Positions 27,636 through 36,486 of a stretch of DNA of 62,854 nt are shown here, piece by piece. The notes beneath the pieces are model-generated. The model was given only the letters and a program-made list of their open reading frames with translations. It searched no databases and was not told the origin of the DNA. The stretch is from NCBI RefSeq assembly GCF_003946695.1, contig NZ_RHOX01000015.1, forward strand, positions 1 to 62,854, in the 5' to 3' direction. The translations under genes were made by a program, and so were the position numbers. The DNA comes from Lapidilactobacillus bayanensis. GTDB lineage: Bacteria > Bacillota > Bacilli > Lactobacillales > Lactobacillaceae. Position 1 is the first letter of the stretch. Each line of letters begins with the position of its first letter.

Positions 27636-28130
27636 CACAGGCTAGATTGGAGCAAATAATAATGTGTTGCTTGATGCGCCTAGAGACCCTGCGTATTAGA
27701 AAAAACGGCACTGGTATTACGGATGACAGTCTCAAGTAAGCTAGAGAAGAATACTAGGAGCATACGAAAGTCGTGTGCAACACGCTTAATAATTCTATAC
27801 CGAAAGACAATTTGGCCGTATTTAACGGTCTTTATAGAACCAACGAATAATTTTCTAAAGTTATCCTTAAACCACGTCATACTATGTCTGCGATCAAGAA
27901 ATGATACTGATGCAACGGACCCAACTTATAAAGTTAGATTTTGTACGCTTGTTGTGACTACAGCACCCTACTTAATTATCGTTAATTACTAAATCAATAA
28001 CATCATTCAAATTAAGTACCTCCTTTCATCCGCAATTTATCGTCATCATGGCTGAAATCCTGTTTACCTGAAGTAAATATTCACTTATGCACAAAAAATT
28101 GCAAATTCTGATACAACATATCATTGTGAT
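27636..28130. other. Non-coding gap upstream of the zinc-ribbon genes
   Basis: Open frames on both strands overlap here (e.g. 27680-27880 minus and 27723-27992 plus), but none has a ribosome site or recognisable motif. The AT-rich, gene-poor character fits decayed mobile DNA, though no transposase motif was found. Confidence 0.4.
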
Positions 28131-28140
28131 GCGGTATAAT
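28111..28140 (+). promoter_or_regulatory. Promoter of the zinc-ribbon gene pair
   Basis: A perfect TATAAT at 28135-28140 follows ATACAA with an 18-nt spacer, about 90 nt before the first gene. The -35 is weak. Confidence 0.45.
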
Positions 28141-28226
28141 CAACAAGATAAGAGATTATTATTTGTATAATAGCCGACAAATAGTGGGCAGCTATTTTTT
28201 GCAATTAAATTTATGGAGGAGTAAAT

Positions 28227-29660
28227 ATGGACCAGGGTAAATTTTTCTGTCCTAATTGTGGTCACGAAGTTGAAAAAGGGGCGGCTTTTTGTGGTAACTG
28301 TGGCTTTAATTTAGCTGATTATTTTAAGGATCAATCTAATCAAAGTCAAGCGACTGAAACGCAAAAAGCCACTAATGATAATACTACGACAGCACAAACG
28401 GGCACTCAAGCACAATCACAGCATGCAACAGCGCAGCGACGCACAGCCGTACATAAGCCACCAATGTCCAAGCGCAAAAAGATCTTAGTGAGTCTACTCT
28501 CAGCGTTAGGAATTATTCTAATTGCCGGTTACTTCTATGCTAAGAGTTATTATAATCCGGAAAAGCAATTGGATCGCGCAATCACAGCATTGAGTAATAA
28601 TGATACCAACGCTTCGTTAGGTTACTTAACCACAGATGATACTGAACTAAAATTAACCAAACAAAGTATCAAACCATTTTTAAGTTACCTGGCTAAACAC
28701 CACTCGGTCATTGACAGCTTAAAGAATGGTTCAAGCTATTCTTTTGTGCCTTCAGGAAAACGGATGTTATTTTTCCCAACCTATAAATTCGAAATTAAGG
28801 GTGTTTATCCACGAATTACCACCAATACTGCTGGGACGAAAGTTAGTATTTCCGGAACCAAGTTAGGAACGACTGGTCAAGTTGCCGATAAAGAAGTTGG
28901 TCCACTAGTTCCGGGTCAATATATTTTCACCGCTAAAGCAAAAATTAGTGGTAAAAATGTAACCACTGAAACAACACGCGACTTTGTCAATAGTTCTGGT
29001 GACACGAACATCGATCTTGAATTTCAAACAATTAGTTTGACTGCAGTAGGCTATCCTGATGCCACTGTCATGATTGATGGTTCCGAAGTTGGTAAGATTG
29101 ACCAATATCGTCAATTAGAGATCAATAATTATCCAGTTACAGATACCAGTAAGTTAACAGAGGTTTACGATACGGGTAATGGCAAGGTAACATCACGCGC
29201 CGTTTCTATTGCTGGTCAAGATGGAATGGAGATTTCTGTTGGTTATCCTGGCGTCATTAGTCATGATAACGCTGGGTATTTGATTTCATCTATTTATGAT
29301 GATGTTTCATATTTAGCCAGCAGTGCTGACAGCAACACCGAAGACGACCTTGCTAATCTATTTACAGATGGTAGTAGCAATAAATATTATCAAGACCTGG
29401 TTAAGATGGTTGAAGGTTACAACGATGATGACACGATTGATAGCGTCAGTGTTAGTACTGATTTTAAACACGTTTATCCAATAGCCAAGAATCAGGCTAA
29501 GGTTATCTTTAATGTTGAGTATGTGTTCTATCTCGATGGCGGCACGCATACGCAAGTGTTCCAATATGTCGGCCAAGTTAATAAGGTGCACGACAATGAT
29601 TATCGTTTAGTAAGTTACGAATTAGGCAAAAAAGTCGAAGATAAAAAGGCCGACTATTAA
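28227..29660 (+). CDS. TcaA-like zinc-ribbon membrane protein
   Basis: The N-terminal zinc ribbon (CPNCGHEVEKGAAFCGNCG, residues 8-26) is followed by a Q/T-rich linker, a basic stretch, one membrane helix (about 89-108, LVSLLSALGIILIAGYFYA) and a large extracytoplasmic region starting YYNPEKQLDRAITAL. This order matches TcaA (teicoplanin-resistance associated) and related Firmicute proteins. Length is 477. GGAGG precedes the ATG. It is followed by a second zinc-ribbon gene and is probably co-transcribed. The role in cell-envelope stress is inferred from the family. Confidence 0.82.
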   Translation: MDQGKFFCPNCGHEVEKGAAFCGNCGFNLADYFKDQSNQSQATETQKATNDNTTTAQTGTQAQSQHATAQRRTAVHKPPMSKRKKILVSLLSALGIILIAGYFYAKSYYNPEKQLDRAITALSNNDTNASLGYLTTDDTELKLTKQSIKPFLSYLAKHHSVIDSLKNGSSYSFVPSGKRMLFFPTYKFEIKGVYPRITTNTAGTKVSISGTKLGTTGQVADKEVGPLVPGQYIFTAKAKISGKNVTTETTRDFVNSSGDTNIDLEFQTISLTAVGYPDATVMIDGSEVGKIDQYRQLEINNYPVTDTSKLTEVYDTGNGKVTSRAVSIAGQDGMEISVGYPGVISHDNAGYLISSIYDDVSYLASSADSNTEDDLANLFTDGSSNKYYQDLVKMVEGYNDDDTIDSVSVSTDFKHVYPIAKNQAKVIFNVEYVFYLDGGTHTQVFQYVGQVNKVHDNDYRLVSYELGKKVEDKKADY

Positions 29661-29700
29661 TTAGTCACCAACAATCAATTTGATTTATGGAGGAATAATC

Positions 29701-30627
29701 ATGAGTAAAATCTGTCCAAACTGTGGTGCTGAAATGAGCGCAACCGCAAAATTCTGTACGGCATGTGGCTTCAATCTTAGTAATGTCACACCAACAGAAG
29801 CAACAACGAATGGCAATACCAACAATGTCCAATCAACAGCTGCTGATGCTGCTAATCATCAACAACAGGCTGCAGCACAAGCAACAACACAGGATACAAC
29901 ACAACAAGCGCAGCAAGCAGAACCAGTTCAACCAAATCAACAACAGGCTGCAACTGAGCCTAATCCTAATGTTGAAGCAACGAAAGAATATGCACGTGGC
30001 TACTGGAGTTACTTATTAGATTCAGTTAAACATCCATTTACAATTGATAAGAATTTCCATCAATATTTTGGCTTGACCAGTCTGATTGTTACCGCGTTAT
30101 TTAGTGCTTGGTCAGTTTTCAACGTGACGAATTCAACGATTGGTAGTGCAACTGGTACTATTGATAGTTTATTGGGAACAAGCACTAGTCAAAACAAGTT
30201 AGGCTTCAAGGCTTTCATTGAATTATTGATCATGATTGCTCTCTTTGAATTTGTAACAGCAAGCATTAGTTATGTCGTTGCGTATGCGTTCTTGGGAGAC
30301 AAGCGTTATAACTATCTCAATTCATTAAATAATTACGCCCACTTTACAAATATCGCTGTCTTCGTATCGGCTGGCGCACTACTTTTCTCGTTGTTGGGTG
30401 ATACTAAAGGTTTTGTATTCTTCTTATTAGCGCTCACCATCCTTTTATTCAGCGTTGCCTTTGTTACCCAAGTATTTAAAGCACAAGCAACAACCAATTT
30501 TGATCGCGTTTATGCGTATATTCTAGGCATGGTTATTTTAGCCTTTGCATATTTCATTATCTCAATCATTTTTGGTGGTATTTTTGCCAGCTCCGCAATC
30601 AATATGTTTTCTAATTTGAACTACTAA
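29701..30627 (+). CDS. Zinc-ribbon, multi-helix membrane protein
   Basis: The zinc ribbon CPNCGAEMSATAKFCTACG (residues 5-23) leads into a long Q/A/T-rich linker. Then come about five to six hydrophobic helices (residues 120-305), an architecture like the DUF6574/Yip1-like proteins often found beside TcaA-like genes. Length is 308. I chose the ATG at 29701 with GGAGGAAT 5 nt upstream. It shares its zinc-ribbon type with its neighbour, suggesting the two work together in the membrane. Exact function is unknown. Confidence 0.8.
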   Translation: MSKICPNCGAEMSATAKFCTACGFNLSNVTPTEATTNGNTNNVQSTAADAANHQQQAAAQATTQDTTQQAQQAEPVQPNQQQAATEPNPNVEATKEYARGYWSYLLDSVKHPFTIDKNFHQYFGLTSLIVTALFSAWSVFNVTNSTIGSATGTIDSLLGTSTSQNKLGFKAFIELLIMIALFEFVTASISYVVAYAFLGDKRYNYLNSLNNYAHFTNIAVFVSAGALLFSLLGDTKGFVFFLLALTILLFSVAFVTQVFKAQATTNFDRVYAYILGMVILAFAYFIISIIFGGIFASSAINMFSNLNY

Positions 30628-30778
30628 TTTCAGCCTAATCAAAGAACTCATAGCTGAGACACTAACCAGGTAATAGCTTGATCAACCACAGTAAAATACA
30701 ATCTATATTTTGAAATTACCATTTCTGCGTATTGCGCCTTAACTGCAACGAAGAAATAAGCTAATTGCAAAACGTGCG

Positions 30779-30818
30779 AAAAAGTCCAACCTCTAGACAA
30801 GTAGGTTGGACTTTTTTC
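30779..30818. terminator. Terminator after the zinc-ribbon pair
   Basis: AAAAGTCCAACCT and AGGTTGGACTTTT form a 13-bp stem around a 10-nt loop with a T-run. It works on both strands and also serves the convergent gene at 30962. The rest of 30628-30961 shows nothing. Confidence 0.9.
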
Positions 30819-30961
30819 ATATCGTCATTGCAACTACAGTGAACAAGGTGAACGTCTAGCGATCAATTCGCCGCAACTAATTCTGCCAGTGAGATAATTG
30901 TCACCAAAAACGTTCAATAAGCTGAAATCGAGCGCCACTCATCACGATTGTCGCTAGGAAG

Positions 30962-32158
30962 TTACTCTGAATCATCAGCGGATTCCGGCGCGATAAGCAT
31001 GATATTCCCTGCTACCTCTTTACTCGAAGGTGTTTGGTTCTTCATGATAAAAGTTCCATAAGTAAAATTCTCATAGTCAACTTTTCCAAGATTCCGCAAA
31101 TAGTCCGTATATTGTTCATCACCTTCAAATACGCCCTCATTAAGGCTTAACCCTTCTGTATTAAGAAGGTGTGTGCTTGGCAACACGACAAGGTACTCGA
31201 CGCCGTTACTAATGACAAAATAAAAGTGTTCTTCCTGTGTATTCTTAGGATCAATTCCCCCCAAGATACCGGTCAACTGCTCATCAAGACTTCCGAGCCT
31301 ATCATACTTTTTCGTCCAGCCGGTGCCGATGGTTCTAATCACAATCTGTGGCTTGGCGAGGTGCAATTGAGTCGCTCGTAACGTAATATATTTTCGCCAC
31401 TGGGTATCAGAAAATTGTGGCACATACGCTTTTTTATAATAACGTTTCCCTTCGGCAAGTCCTTCCTTATTTTCACGTTGATATTTTTCTTCGCTCCGTT
31501 TTTTCGAAGCTTGATCCGCGAGATATTTCTGGTGAGGTGACTCCGCTTGCAGTCTGCATTTAGCCGTAACACGTCGAGCAGTCGTCCATGACAATCTGTG
31601 AGCTAGCAACCACGCAATCTTCTTTTCTCCTGTGACATGCTTTTCCGCGTTTTGCTGCTCTTGTTGCTCGACTTTTGGATCATCATAGCTCGCGTCAATT
31701 TTGCGTTTTACACGACGCAGATGTTGTGTTCCCCCAGCAAGCGAATAGGTCTCAGTCACAGTGGTCGAGTTACCACCACCCTCTTCATTTGAATTGTAAT
31801 AAAGATACTGTATCTTCTTGTTTATAAGGTCATACGTGATGTCTTCATAATATCCGTCATCCGCTTCGACATCTGAAAGCTGAAGTTTAGAAATTGGCGT
31901 ATCAGAACCTAAAGTGTCAGAAAAACTGTAATGATAACTCAAATCATAAGTCACAGAACGATGCTCATTTTCTTTCGGCACAGTAATCGTCCTGGCGAAC
32001 CCCCAGTTATACACTCCGTAAACGTCTCTAGATTGACTTCCGGCCCAATGTATCAGCTTGAATCCCAAATATTGTCGATTCATGAGTATCAACAAAACCA
32101 AACAAAATAGCACTGCGATTTTTGCAATACCTCGAGCAGACTCACGCGTTATTTTCAT
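30962..32158 (-). CDS. Unknown membrane-anchored extracytoplasmic protein
   Basis: Not recognised. 398 residues. An N-terminal hydrophobic segment (about 12-27, IAKIAVLFCLVLLILM) after a basic start suggests a signal anchor. The rest is hydrophilic, with a Lys/Glu/Gln-rich middle (residues 150-245) likely to be helical or coiled, and a mixed C-terminal domain (IVIRTIGTGW, FYFVISNGVEYLVVLP). GAGGGTG precedes the ATG. It stands alone between a terminator and a gap of about 380 bp. Probably a surface-exposed protein; no further claim. Confidence 0.7.
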   Translation of the reverse strand: MKITRESARGIAKIAVLFCLVLLILMNRQYLGFKLIHWAGSQSRDVYGVYNWGFARTITVPKENEHRSVTYDLSYHYSFSDTLGSDTPISKLQLSDVEADDGYYEDITYDLINKKIQYLYYNSNEEGGGNSTTVTETYSLAGGTQHLRRVKRKIDASYDDPKVEQQEQQNAEKHVTGEKKIAWLLAHRLSWTTARRVTAKCRLQAESPHQKYLADQASKKRSEEKYQRENKEGLAEGKRYYKKAYVPQFSDTQWRKYITLRATQLHLAKPQIVIRTIGTGWTKKYDRLGSLDEQLTGILGGIDPKNTQEEHFYFVISNGVEYLVVLPSTHLLNTEGLSLNEGVFEGDEQYTDYLRNLGKVDYENFTYGTFIMKNQTPSSKEVAGNIMLIAPESADDSE

Positions 32159-32542
32159 CTTTTCACCCTCATACTTGCTTATGTCTTGATTGCGAGTTGT
32201 GTTTTCCTACACCTTGATCGCTAGTCGTGCTTTCTCGAGTGTCATTATTTGAACAAACGACAAATAGGCCTGACTAGTAACTAGCAGACCAATTGATACG
32301 ATGCCAACATCGACAACCACCGGGTTCTTTTGCCGACCTCATCTTAAATTTCCCCCACCGTCATGATTTTTAATTCGTTATTAAATCATAAGTAAAGAGA
32401 GCATAGCATGCGTGATATAAAAGCGCAACCAAAAACATCTTTTTGAGAGGATGACTACTGCATAATTTTTTCAAACTCGCTTTTTTCCTAAATCGGTAAG
32501 TTACTTAAGTGCTTTCTGGCATTTTCAGTTAACTTCTATGAT
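32159..32542. other. Gap upstream of the unknown gene
   Basis: No gene seen. Two imperfect direct repeats, CTTGATTGCGAGTTGTG and CTTGATCGCTAGTCGTG, lie at about 32183 and 32212 in the presumed promoter region of the minus-strand gene and might bind a regulator. Confidence 0.35.
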
Positions 32543-34159
32543 TTAAGCGTGAACTGTCACTTGATCCAAGCGAATAATTTGGTCGTAATCTTTTAGTTGC
32601 TCTTCAGCAACTTGATGAGCAACTTCAATTAGTGTTTTGTGACTCGCCATAAACAACTGATGAATTTGTTCGGCAGTTTGCTGATCAAGTGAAGAAGTTG
32701 CTTCATCAGCCAGAATAATCGGCCGGTCATATAATTGTGCTCGCGCAATTTCTAATCGTTGTAGTTCGCCACCAGAAAGATTCTGACCGTTTTCACCGAC
32801 TTGATAATTTAAACCTTCGCTCGTGCTAAATTGCGGTAGGCCAGCATGCTGAAGTGCTTGTTGAATTTGACTAACACTAAATGTTTGACCTAAAGTCAGA
32901 TTAAATTGAATGGTATCGTCAAAGGCAAATGGTTTCTGGCTGATCCAAGCGAATTGCTGTTCAATGTCAGCTGACGAAAATTTAGCAATCGGCTGACCGT
33001 TGAACGTATAACCGCCGGCGCTAGGAACAAGTTCGCCTTGTAAAACTTCTAATAAAGTTGATTTACCGAAACCAGAAGGTGCCATGATCAATACTTTTTC
33101 ACCTGACGAAATTTTTAAATTTAATTGCTTGAATAATTCACGCTGATCAACAGTAACGGCAAGATCATGCAACTGCAAGTCATTGAAGGCACTGATTGTC
33201 TGCTCATGATCCAGTTCCTGCTGACCCTTTTCTTGAGATTGATTGCGCTGAGCATTGAGTACCCGTTCTTGAATCTCGGAAACAGTTTGCCGTTGGTTGT
33301 TCGCGCCAACAATGGCCATCAAGGGATTGGCGATACTATTCGACAATTGCATCACAGAAACAAAGCCGGCTAATGTTAATGAGCCCAAAATAATGCGATA
33401 AACACCAACACCAAACGGCACAGTCATCGCCGTGAGCATCGCGACCGTATAAGCTAACGAATTCACAACGCCAATCGTCAAGTTCATGCGTCGCAGACTA
33501 TCCTCTAAGTTTGCACCCAACGCAACTAATTTCTGACCCAGCGTTGCTTCAGCTTGATAAGTGCGAATCGTCCGTTTACCGGTTAAAATATCTTTGAGCC
33601 GATTCGTAAAACCGGCATTGGCTTGCGACCATTCTTTACCACGTGCACTAATCTTACCTTGCGTAAAACTAGAAATTAAAATCGGCACTAACGATCCCGC
33701 GAAGAATACCAGCGTCGTCCAAATATCATAAGTTAAGGAAGCAACCAATGCAAAAGCAAAAGTTAACAGATTCGAGACGATGTTCATTTCTGCTGTAATG
33801 CCATTGGTTTCCAATAATTTCAAATCATTGGTCATGAAAGAAATATTCTCCGAAATCGCCTTATTCTGCGGTGCTCCCGTTAACAACTCTTTGATCATGA
33901 TCTGCTTGATCTCCAAGTTTGCCGAAGCGACATAACGCGTTTCTGCATTAACTTGTAGCAAACTAACGCCACAAAAAATGAGAAACCCAACAATTGCAAT
34001 CACGCTATTTTGCAAGAAGAGTGCCATGTTCGCCTTAGTCGCCGCCGCAATGAATCTACCCAGAATAAAAGCCATGAACACACTTTGCAGACTATCTATT
34101 ACCGTCCAAAACAAATAATTGATGAGCTTGGACTTCTTCCCAAATTTAAAAATCAGCAT
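32543..34159 (-). CDS. ABC exporter half-transporter (fused membrane and ATPase domains)
   Basis: Residues 1-310 form a type-I exporter membrane domain with about six helices. Residues 330-538 form the ATPase with Walker A APSGFGKST, signature LSGGELQR and Walker B IILADEATSS. It would act as a homodimer. There is no peptidase C39 domain, so it does not itself cleave double-glycine leaders. I chose the ATG at 34159, with AGGGGTGA 5 nt upstream. Its leader contains short peptide ORFs, and two Rgg-type regulators lie divergently, so it may export a peptide signal or product; a drug or lipid substrate is also possible. Confidence 0.88.
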   Translation of the reverse strand: MLIFKFGKKSKLINYLFWTVIDSLQSVFMAFILGRFIAAATKANMALFLQNSVIAIVGFLIFCGVSLLQVNAETRYVASANLEIKQIMIKELLTGAPQNKAISENISFMTNDLKLLETNGITAEMNIVSNLLTFAFALVASLTYDIWTTLVFFAGSLVPILISSFTQGKISARGKEWSQANAGFTNRLKDILTGKRTIRTYQAEATLGQKLVALGANLEDSLRRMNLTIGVVNSLAYTVAMLTAMTVPFGVGVYRIILGSLTLAGFVSVMQLSNSIANPLMAIVGANNQRQTVSEIQERVLNAQRNQSQEKGQQELDHEQTISAFNDLQLHDLAVTVDQRELFKQLNLKISSGEKVLIMAPSGFGKSTLLEVLQGELVPSAGGYTFNGQPIAKFSSADIEQQFAWISQKPFAFDDTIQFNLTLGQTFSVSQIQQALQHAGLPQFSTSEGLNYQVGENGQNLSGGELQRLEIARAQLYDRPIILADEATSSLDQQTAEQIHQLFMASHKTLIEVAHQVAEEQLKDYDQIIRLDQVTVHA

Positions 34160-34180
34160 ATCATTCACCCCTGAAAAAGA

Positions 34181-34267
34181 TTATTGTCGACTCAGAACCT
34201 TGACGATTTCATCAATGAAATCAAGAAAGCTGTCGTCGATCTGTTTCTGTTGCATTTCTGCTTGCAT
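34181..34267 (-). CDS. Possible 28-residue peptide upstream of the exporter
   Basis: ATG to TAA, reading MQAEMQQKQIDDSFLDFIDE and ending VKVLSRQ; amphipathic and acidic in the middle. It ends 21 nt before the exporter start. No convincing ribosome site precedes the ATG, so translation is doubtful, but position and composition are unlike random AT-rich sequence. Confidence 0.3.
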   Translation of the reverse strand: MQAEMQQKQIDDSFLDFIDEIVKVLSRQ

Positions 34268-34288
34268 GGATCGAAATATTGCGACTGT

Positions 34289-34300
34289 TGAAATTCACCA
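34289..34300. repeat. 12-bp direct repeat, copy 1
   Basis: TGAAATTCACCA, identical to copy 2 at 34347-34358, 58 bp apart (start to start). Both contain TGAAATTCA, which is close to a palindrome, and lie in the leader of the exporter. Confidence 0.6.
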
Positions 34301-34346
34301 TAGCCATACCCCAAAATTTAAACAAGGTCTTTATTGTGGAAAATTG

Positions 34347-34358
34347 TGAAATTCACCA
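34347..34358. repeat. 12-bp direct repeat, copy 2 (palindromic core)
   Basis: In this copy the core extends to GTGAAATTCAC, an 11-bp perfect palindrome. It overlaps the stop codon of the 10-codon leader ORF. It may be a regulator binding site or a remnant of a duplicated peptide-coding unit. Confidence 0.55.
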
Positions 34359-34385
34359 CGACAATTCTGTATTCACTAAATTCAT
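34353..34385 (-). CDS. Ten-codon leader ORF with strong ribosome site
   Basis: AAGGAAAGGTGAT lies 7 nt before ATG, one of the strongest ribosome sites in the window, and opens a frame encoding only MNLVNTELSW before TGA. Reading through that TGA gives 43 more codons in frame to 34221 (segments TLFKFWGMAMVNFN and SRNATETDRRQLS). It may be a true mini-peptide, a regulatory leader, or a small peptide gene damaged by a TGA. No homologue is recognised. Confidence 0.45.
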   Translation of the reverse strand: MNLVNTELSW

Positions 34386-34403
34386 GTTGAACATCACCTT
34401 TCC

Positions 34404-34437
34404 TTAACGTTAAAATAAGTATAGAAATAAATATAAT
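34404..34437. promoter_or_regulatory. Divergent promoter region between regulator and exporter
   Basis: On the plus strand TATAAT at 34432-34437 (with TTAAAA 16 nt upstream) can drive the first regulator gene. On the minus strand TATACT at 34423-34418 lacks a good -35, as expected for an activator-dependent promoter. The perfect palindrome TTAACGTTAA at 34404-34413 lies between the minus -10 and the leader ribosome site and may be an operator. Confidence 0.5.
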
Positions 34438-34502
34438 GTATTGATTTGAAAAAAGTTTTGTTTGTTAAGTATTGCGTCATAAATTAATTGAGGTGCTCAT
34501 AA

Positions 34503-35363
34503 ATGAACGATGGCCAATTATTTCGAAAGCTTCGTCTAGAACGTGGTCTTACTCAGGAACAACTAGCTAAGGACATTACTAGTCGAACTGCTTTATCATC
34601 TTTTGAGTTGAGGGAGACTGACATTAGCTTGCCCCATGCAATCAAATATTTGAATCGCTTAAATATTACGCTAGAAGAATATGAATTTATGTATCGCCAG
34701 AAAAATCCTTCCAAAAAACATAGCTTTTCACAATATTTGAATGGTAATGATGCACATGAGGCTCAAGCAAATAGCAAATTATTGCTTGAAAAATATACTG
34801 AGAGTGGTGATAACTACTTCTTTTATTTATACATCCAAAACGAGTTACTAAGCAAAGTGAAACATGGTCAATCCACATCAGAAAGTTATGACACTTTGGC
34901 GACAAGAGTTAAAAACTATCTAAACAAGATCGAAACGTGGGGCCATTTTGAAATTATCATGTTTTCGAATTGTATGTACATTTTTAATTCCGAATATATT
35001 AACTTTGTGCTTAAAAACGTACTACCATTAACCGAGGAATACCAAGAAACAATTTATTTTACAAATACAATTGTTTATTTGTGTCAAAACGGTATTGGAC
35101 TAGGCATTCACCGTCAAGATTCAGAATTAATTAAAACTTTCAAGCAAAAACTTTACTCGCTTGAGGAAAATGATCATACTTGTGTCAGCGCTATTCTTCG
35201 CCTCTTCTTTCACAGTGTCGATAATTTCCGAAAATTCGGCGATAAAGTTGAATTGAATCAAAATTTAAATAATGTTTGGCAATTAGTTACCTTACTTCAC
35301 CAAGAAAAATGGGAAGCTATGTTAAAGAAATATTTAAGTGATAATAACATCACCGAAGTTTAG
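34503..35363 (+). CDS. Rgg/GadR/MutR family transcriptional regulator (first of two)
   Basis: An N-terminal Cro/CI-type helix-turn-helix (LFRKLRLERGLTQEQLAKDI, residues 6-60) is followed by an all-helical, TPR-like region of about 220 residues. The Rgg-family hallmark WGxFE is present (IETWGHFEIIMFSN). Rgg proteins bind short hydrophobic peptides imported from outside and switch promoters on or off. Length is 286. GAGGTG lies 7 nt before the ATG. It is divergent from the exporter and its leader ORFs, the usual place for an Rgg target. Confidence 0.88.
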   Translation: MNDGQLFRKLRLERGLTQEQLAKDITSRTALSSFELRETDISLPHAIKYLNRLNITLEEYEFMYRQKNPSKKHSFSQYLNGNDAHEAQANSKLLLEKYTESGDNYFFYLYIQNELLSKVKHGQSTSESYDTLATRVKNYLNKIETWGHFEIIMFSNCMYIFNSEYINFVLKNVLPLTEEYQETIYFTNTIVYLCQNGIGLGIHRQDSELIKTFKQKLYSLEENDHTCVSAILRLFFHSVDNFRKFGDKVELNQNLNNVWQLVTLLHQEKWEAMLKKYLSDNNITEV

Positions 35364-35505
35364 AAGTTGGCTAATCACCTTAAAGCAACGAAATATAATC
35401 CCTTTAAAACTTGCAATTAGCATGTTACTAATATATCGTAAACTTTTAAAAGTGTGTGCACTTGGTGACGCTATGTGCCCAATTTAATTTTGAGTAGGTG
35501 AGTAA

Positions 35506-36351
35506 TTGAGGAAAATTAATGAATCAGTTCGCGAATTGCGCCAAAATCGCAACTTATCACAGAATTTTTTGGCGGAAGGTATCTGCTCTCGCGAAGCGCT
35601 AACAAGGTTTGAACAGCGTGGCACTAGAATATCAGCAGAAACACTTTTCCAGATCCTTGATAAAATGAATATAACTATCGAAGAATTTATGTTTGCCCTG
35701 AATGATGGTGAACTATCTTTCAAGCAAAGCATCTTTCAAAAAGGTATTTCTAGTCTTCATAACGCCGTACAGCATAAAGATTATTTAGATCAACTAGACG
35801 AACTCTATCAATCAACGAACGACAAATATTATCACTTATTATCTTGCCTATTCACAATTGATGTTAATTCTCTTTCACACACATCCACAGACCAAAGTAA
35901 AATTCAATACCTGACTAATTATTTGAATCAAGTCGATACATGGGGACGCTTTGAATTGGCTTTATTTGTTGATGGCCTTTCTTTCTTCCCATCGGTATAC
36001 ATTCTAAATTCATACAAAACTAATATTTCTAGAATGTACGAGTACACTAAAAATCCTCACTACCAAGATCAACTATTAGATTTCTTCAATAATGTTGGTA
36101 TGACTTTGATAAAGAGGCAAGATCTTCATATTCTCGCTGAATTACTCCCAGGATATGATTCCCTAACACAAAACAAGGCGTACGCTAGTGATCGTATCAC
36201 CTATCTAATTCTGAAAAAAATTGTTGACGCTGGCGCTACCTTTCAAATTTCCATGATTGATCAAGAGCTAAGTATCTTGAATTACCTAGGATTTGAATCC
36301 GTTGCAAAATCTCTTCAGTCATTTCTTGAAACTATTTATCCAACCACCTGA
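35506..36351 (+). CDS. Rgg/GadR/MutR family transcriptional regulator (second of two)
   Basis: A paralogue of the preceding gene: HTH at residues 5-58 (VRELRQNRNLSQNFLAEGIC), WGRFE motif (VDTWGRFELALFVDG) and a helical repeat domain. Length is 281. It starts with TTG at 35506, after TAGGTGAG. The 140-bp gap to the first regulator has no clear terminator, so they may be co-transcribed. Two different receptors next to one exporter could mean antagonistic or sequential peptide sensing; this is inference. Confidence 0.87.
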   Translation: MRKINESVRELRQNRNLSQNFLAEGICSREALTRFEQRGTRISAETLFQILDKMNITIEEFMFALNDGELSFKQSIFQKGISSLHNAVQHKDYLDQLDELYQSTNDKYYHLLSCLFTIDVNSLSHTSTDQSKIQYLTNYLNQVDTWGRFELALFVDGLSFFPSVYILNSYKTNISRMYEYTKNPHYQDQLLDFFNNVGMTLIKRQDLHILAELLPGYDSLTQNKAYASDRITYLILKKIVDAGATFQISMIDQELSILNYLGFESVAKSLQSFLETIYPTT

Positions 36352-36486
36352 CGATTTACTTCTTGTGTTTGCTGATGCTGTAAATTACTAATCGTCAATT
36401 TAGCAACTGCAAAACTTTTCTAAGTTAACGATAGCCGAGATCGGCGATAAAATTTTAGCAAGCAATTGCATCTGAGTCGTCTTTGA

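Noticed and set aside
27680-27880. Possible transposase or integrase fragment on the minus strand
   Set aside because: Translation has a few basic/aromatic stretches, but no DDE, HTH or tyrosine-recombinase motif could be found; the opposite strand is open too.
26098-28130. CRISPR array or prophage near tRNA-Arg
   Set aside because: No regularly spaced direct repeats and no phage structural or integrase genes; only HicAB and debris.
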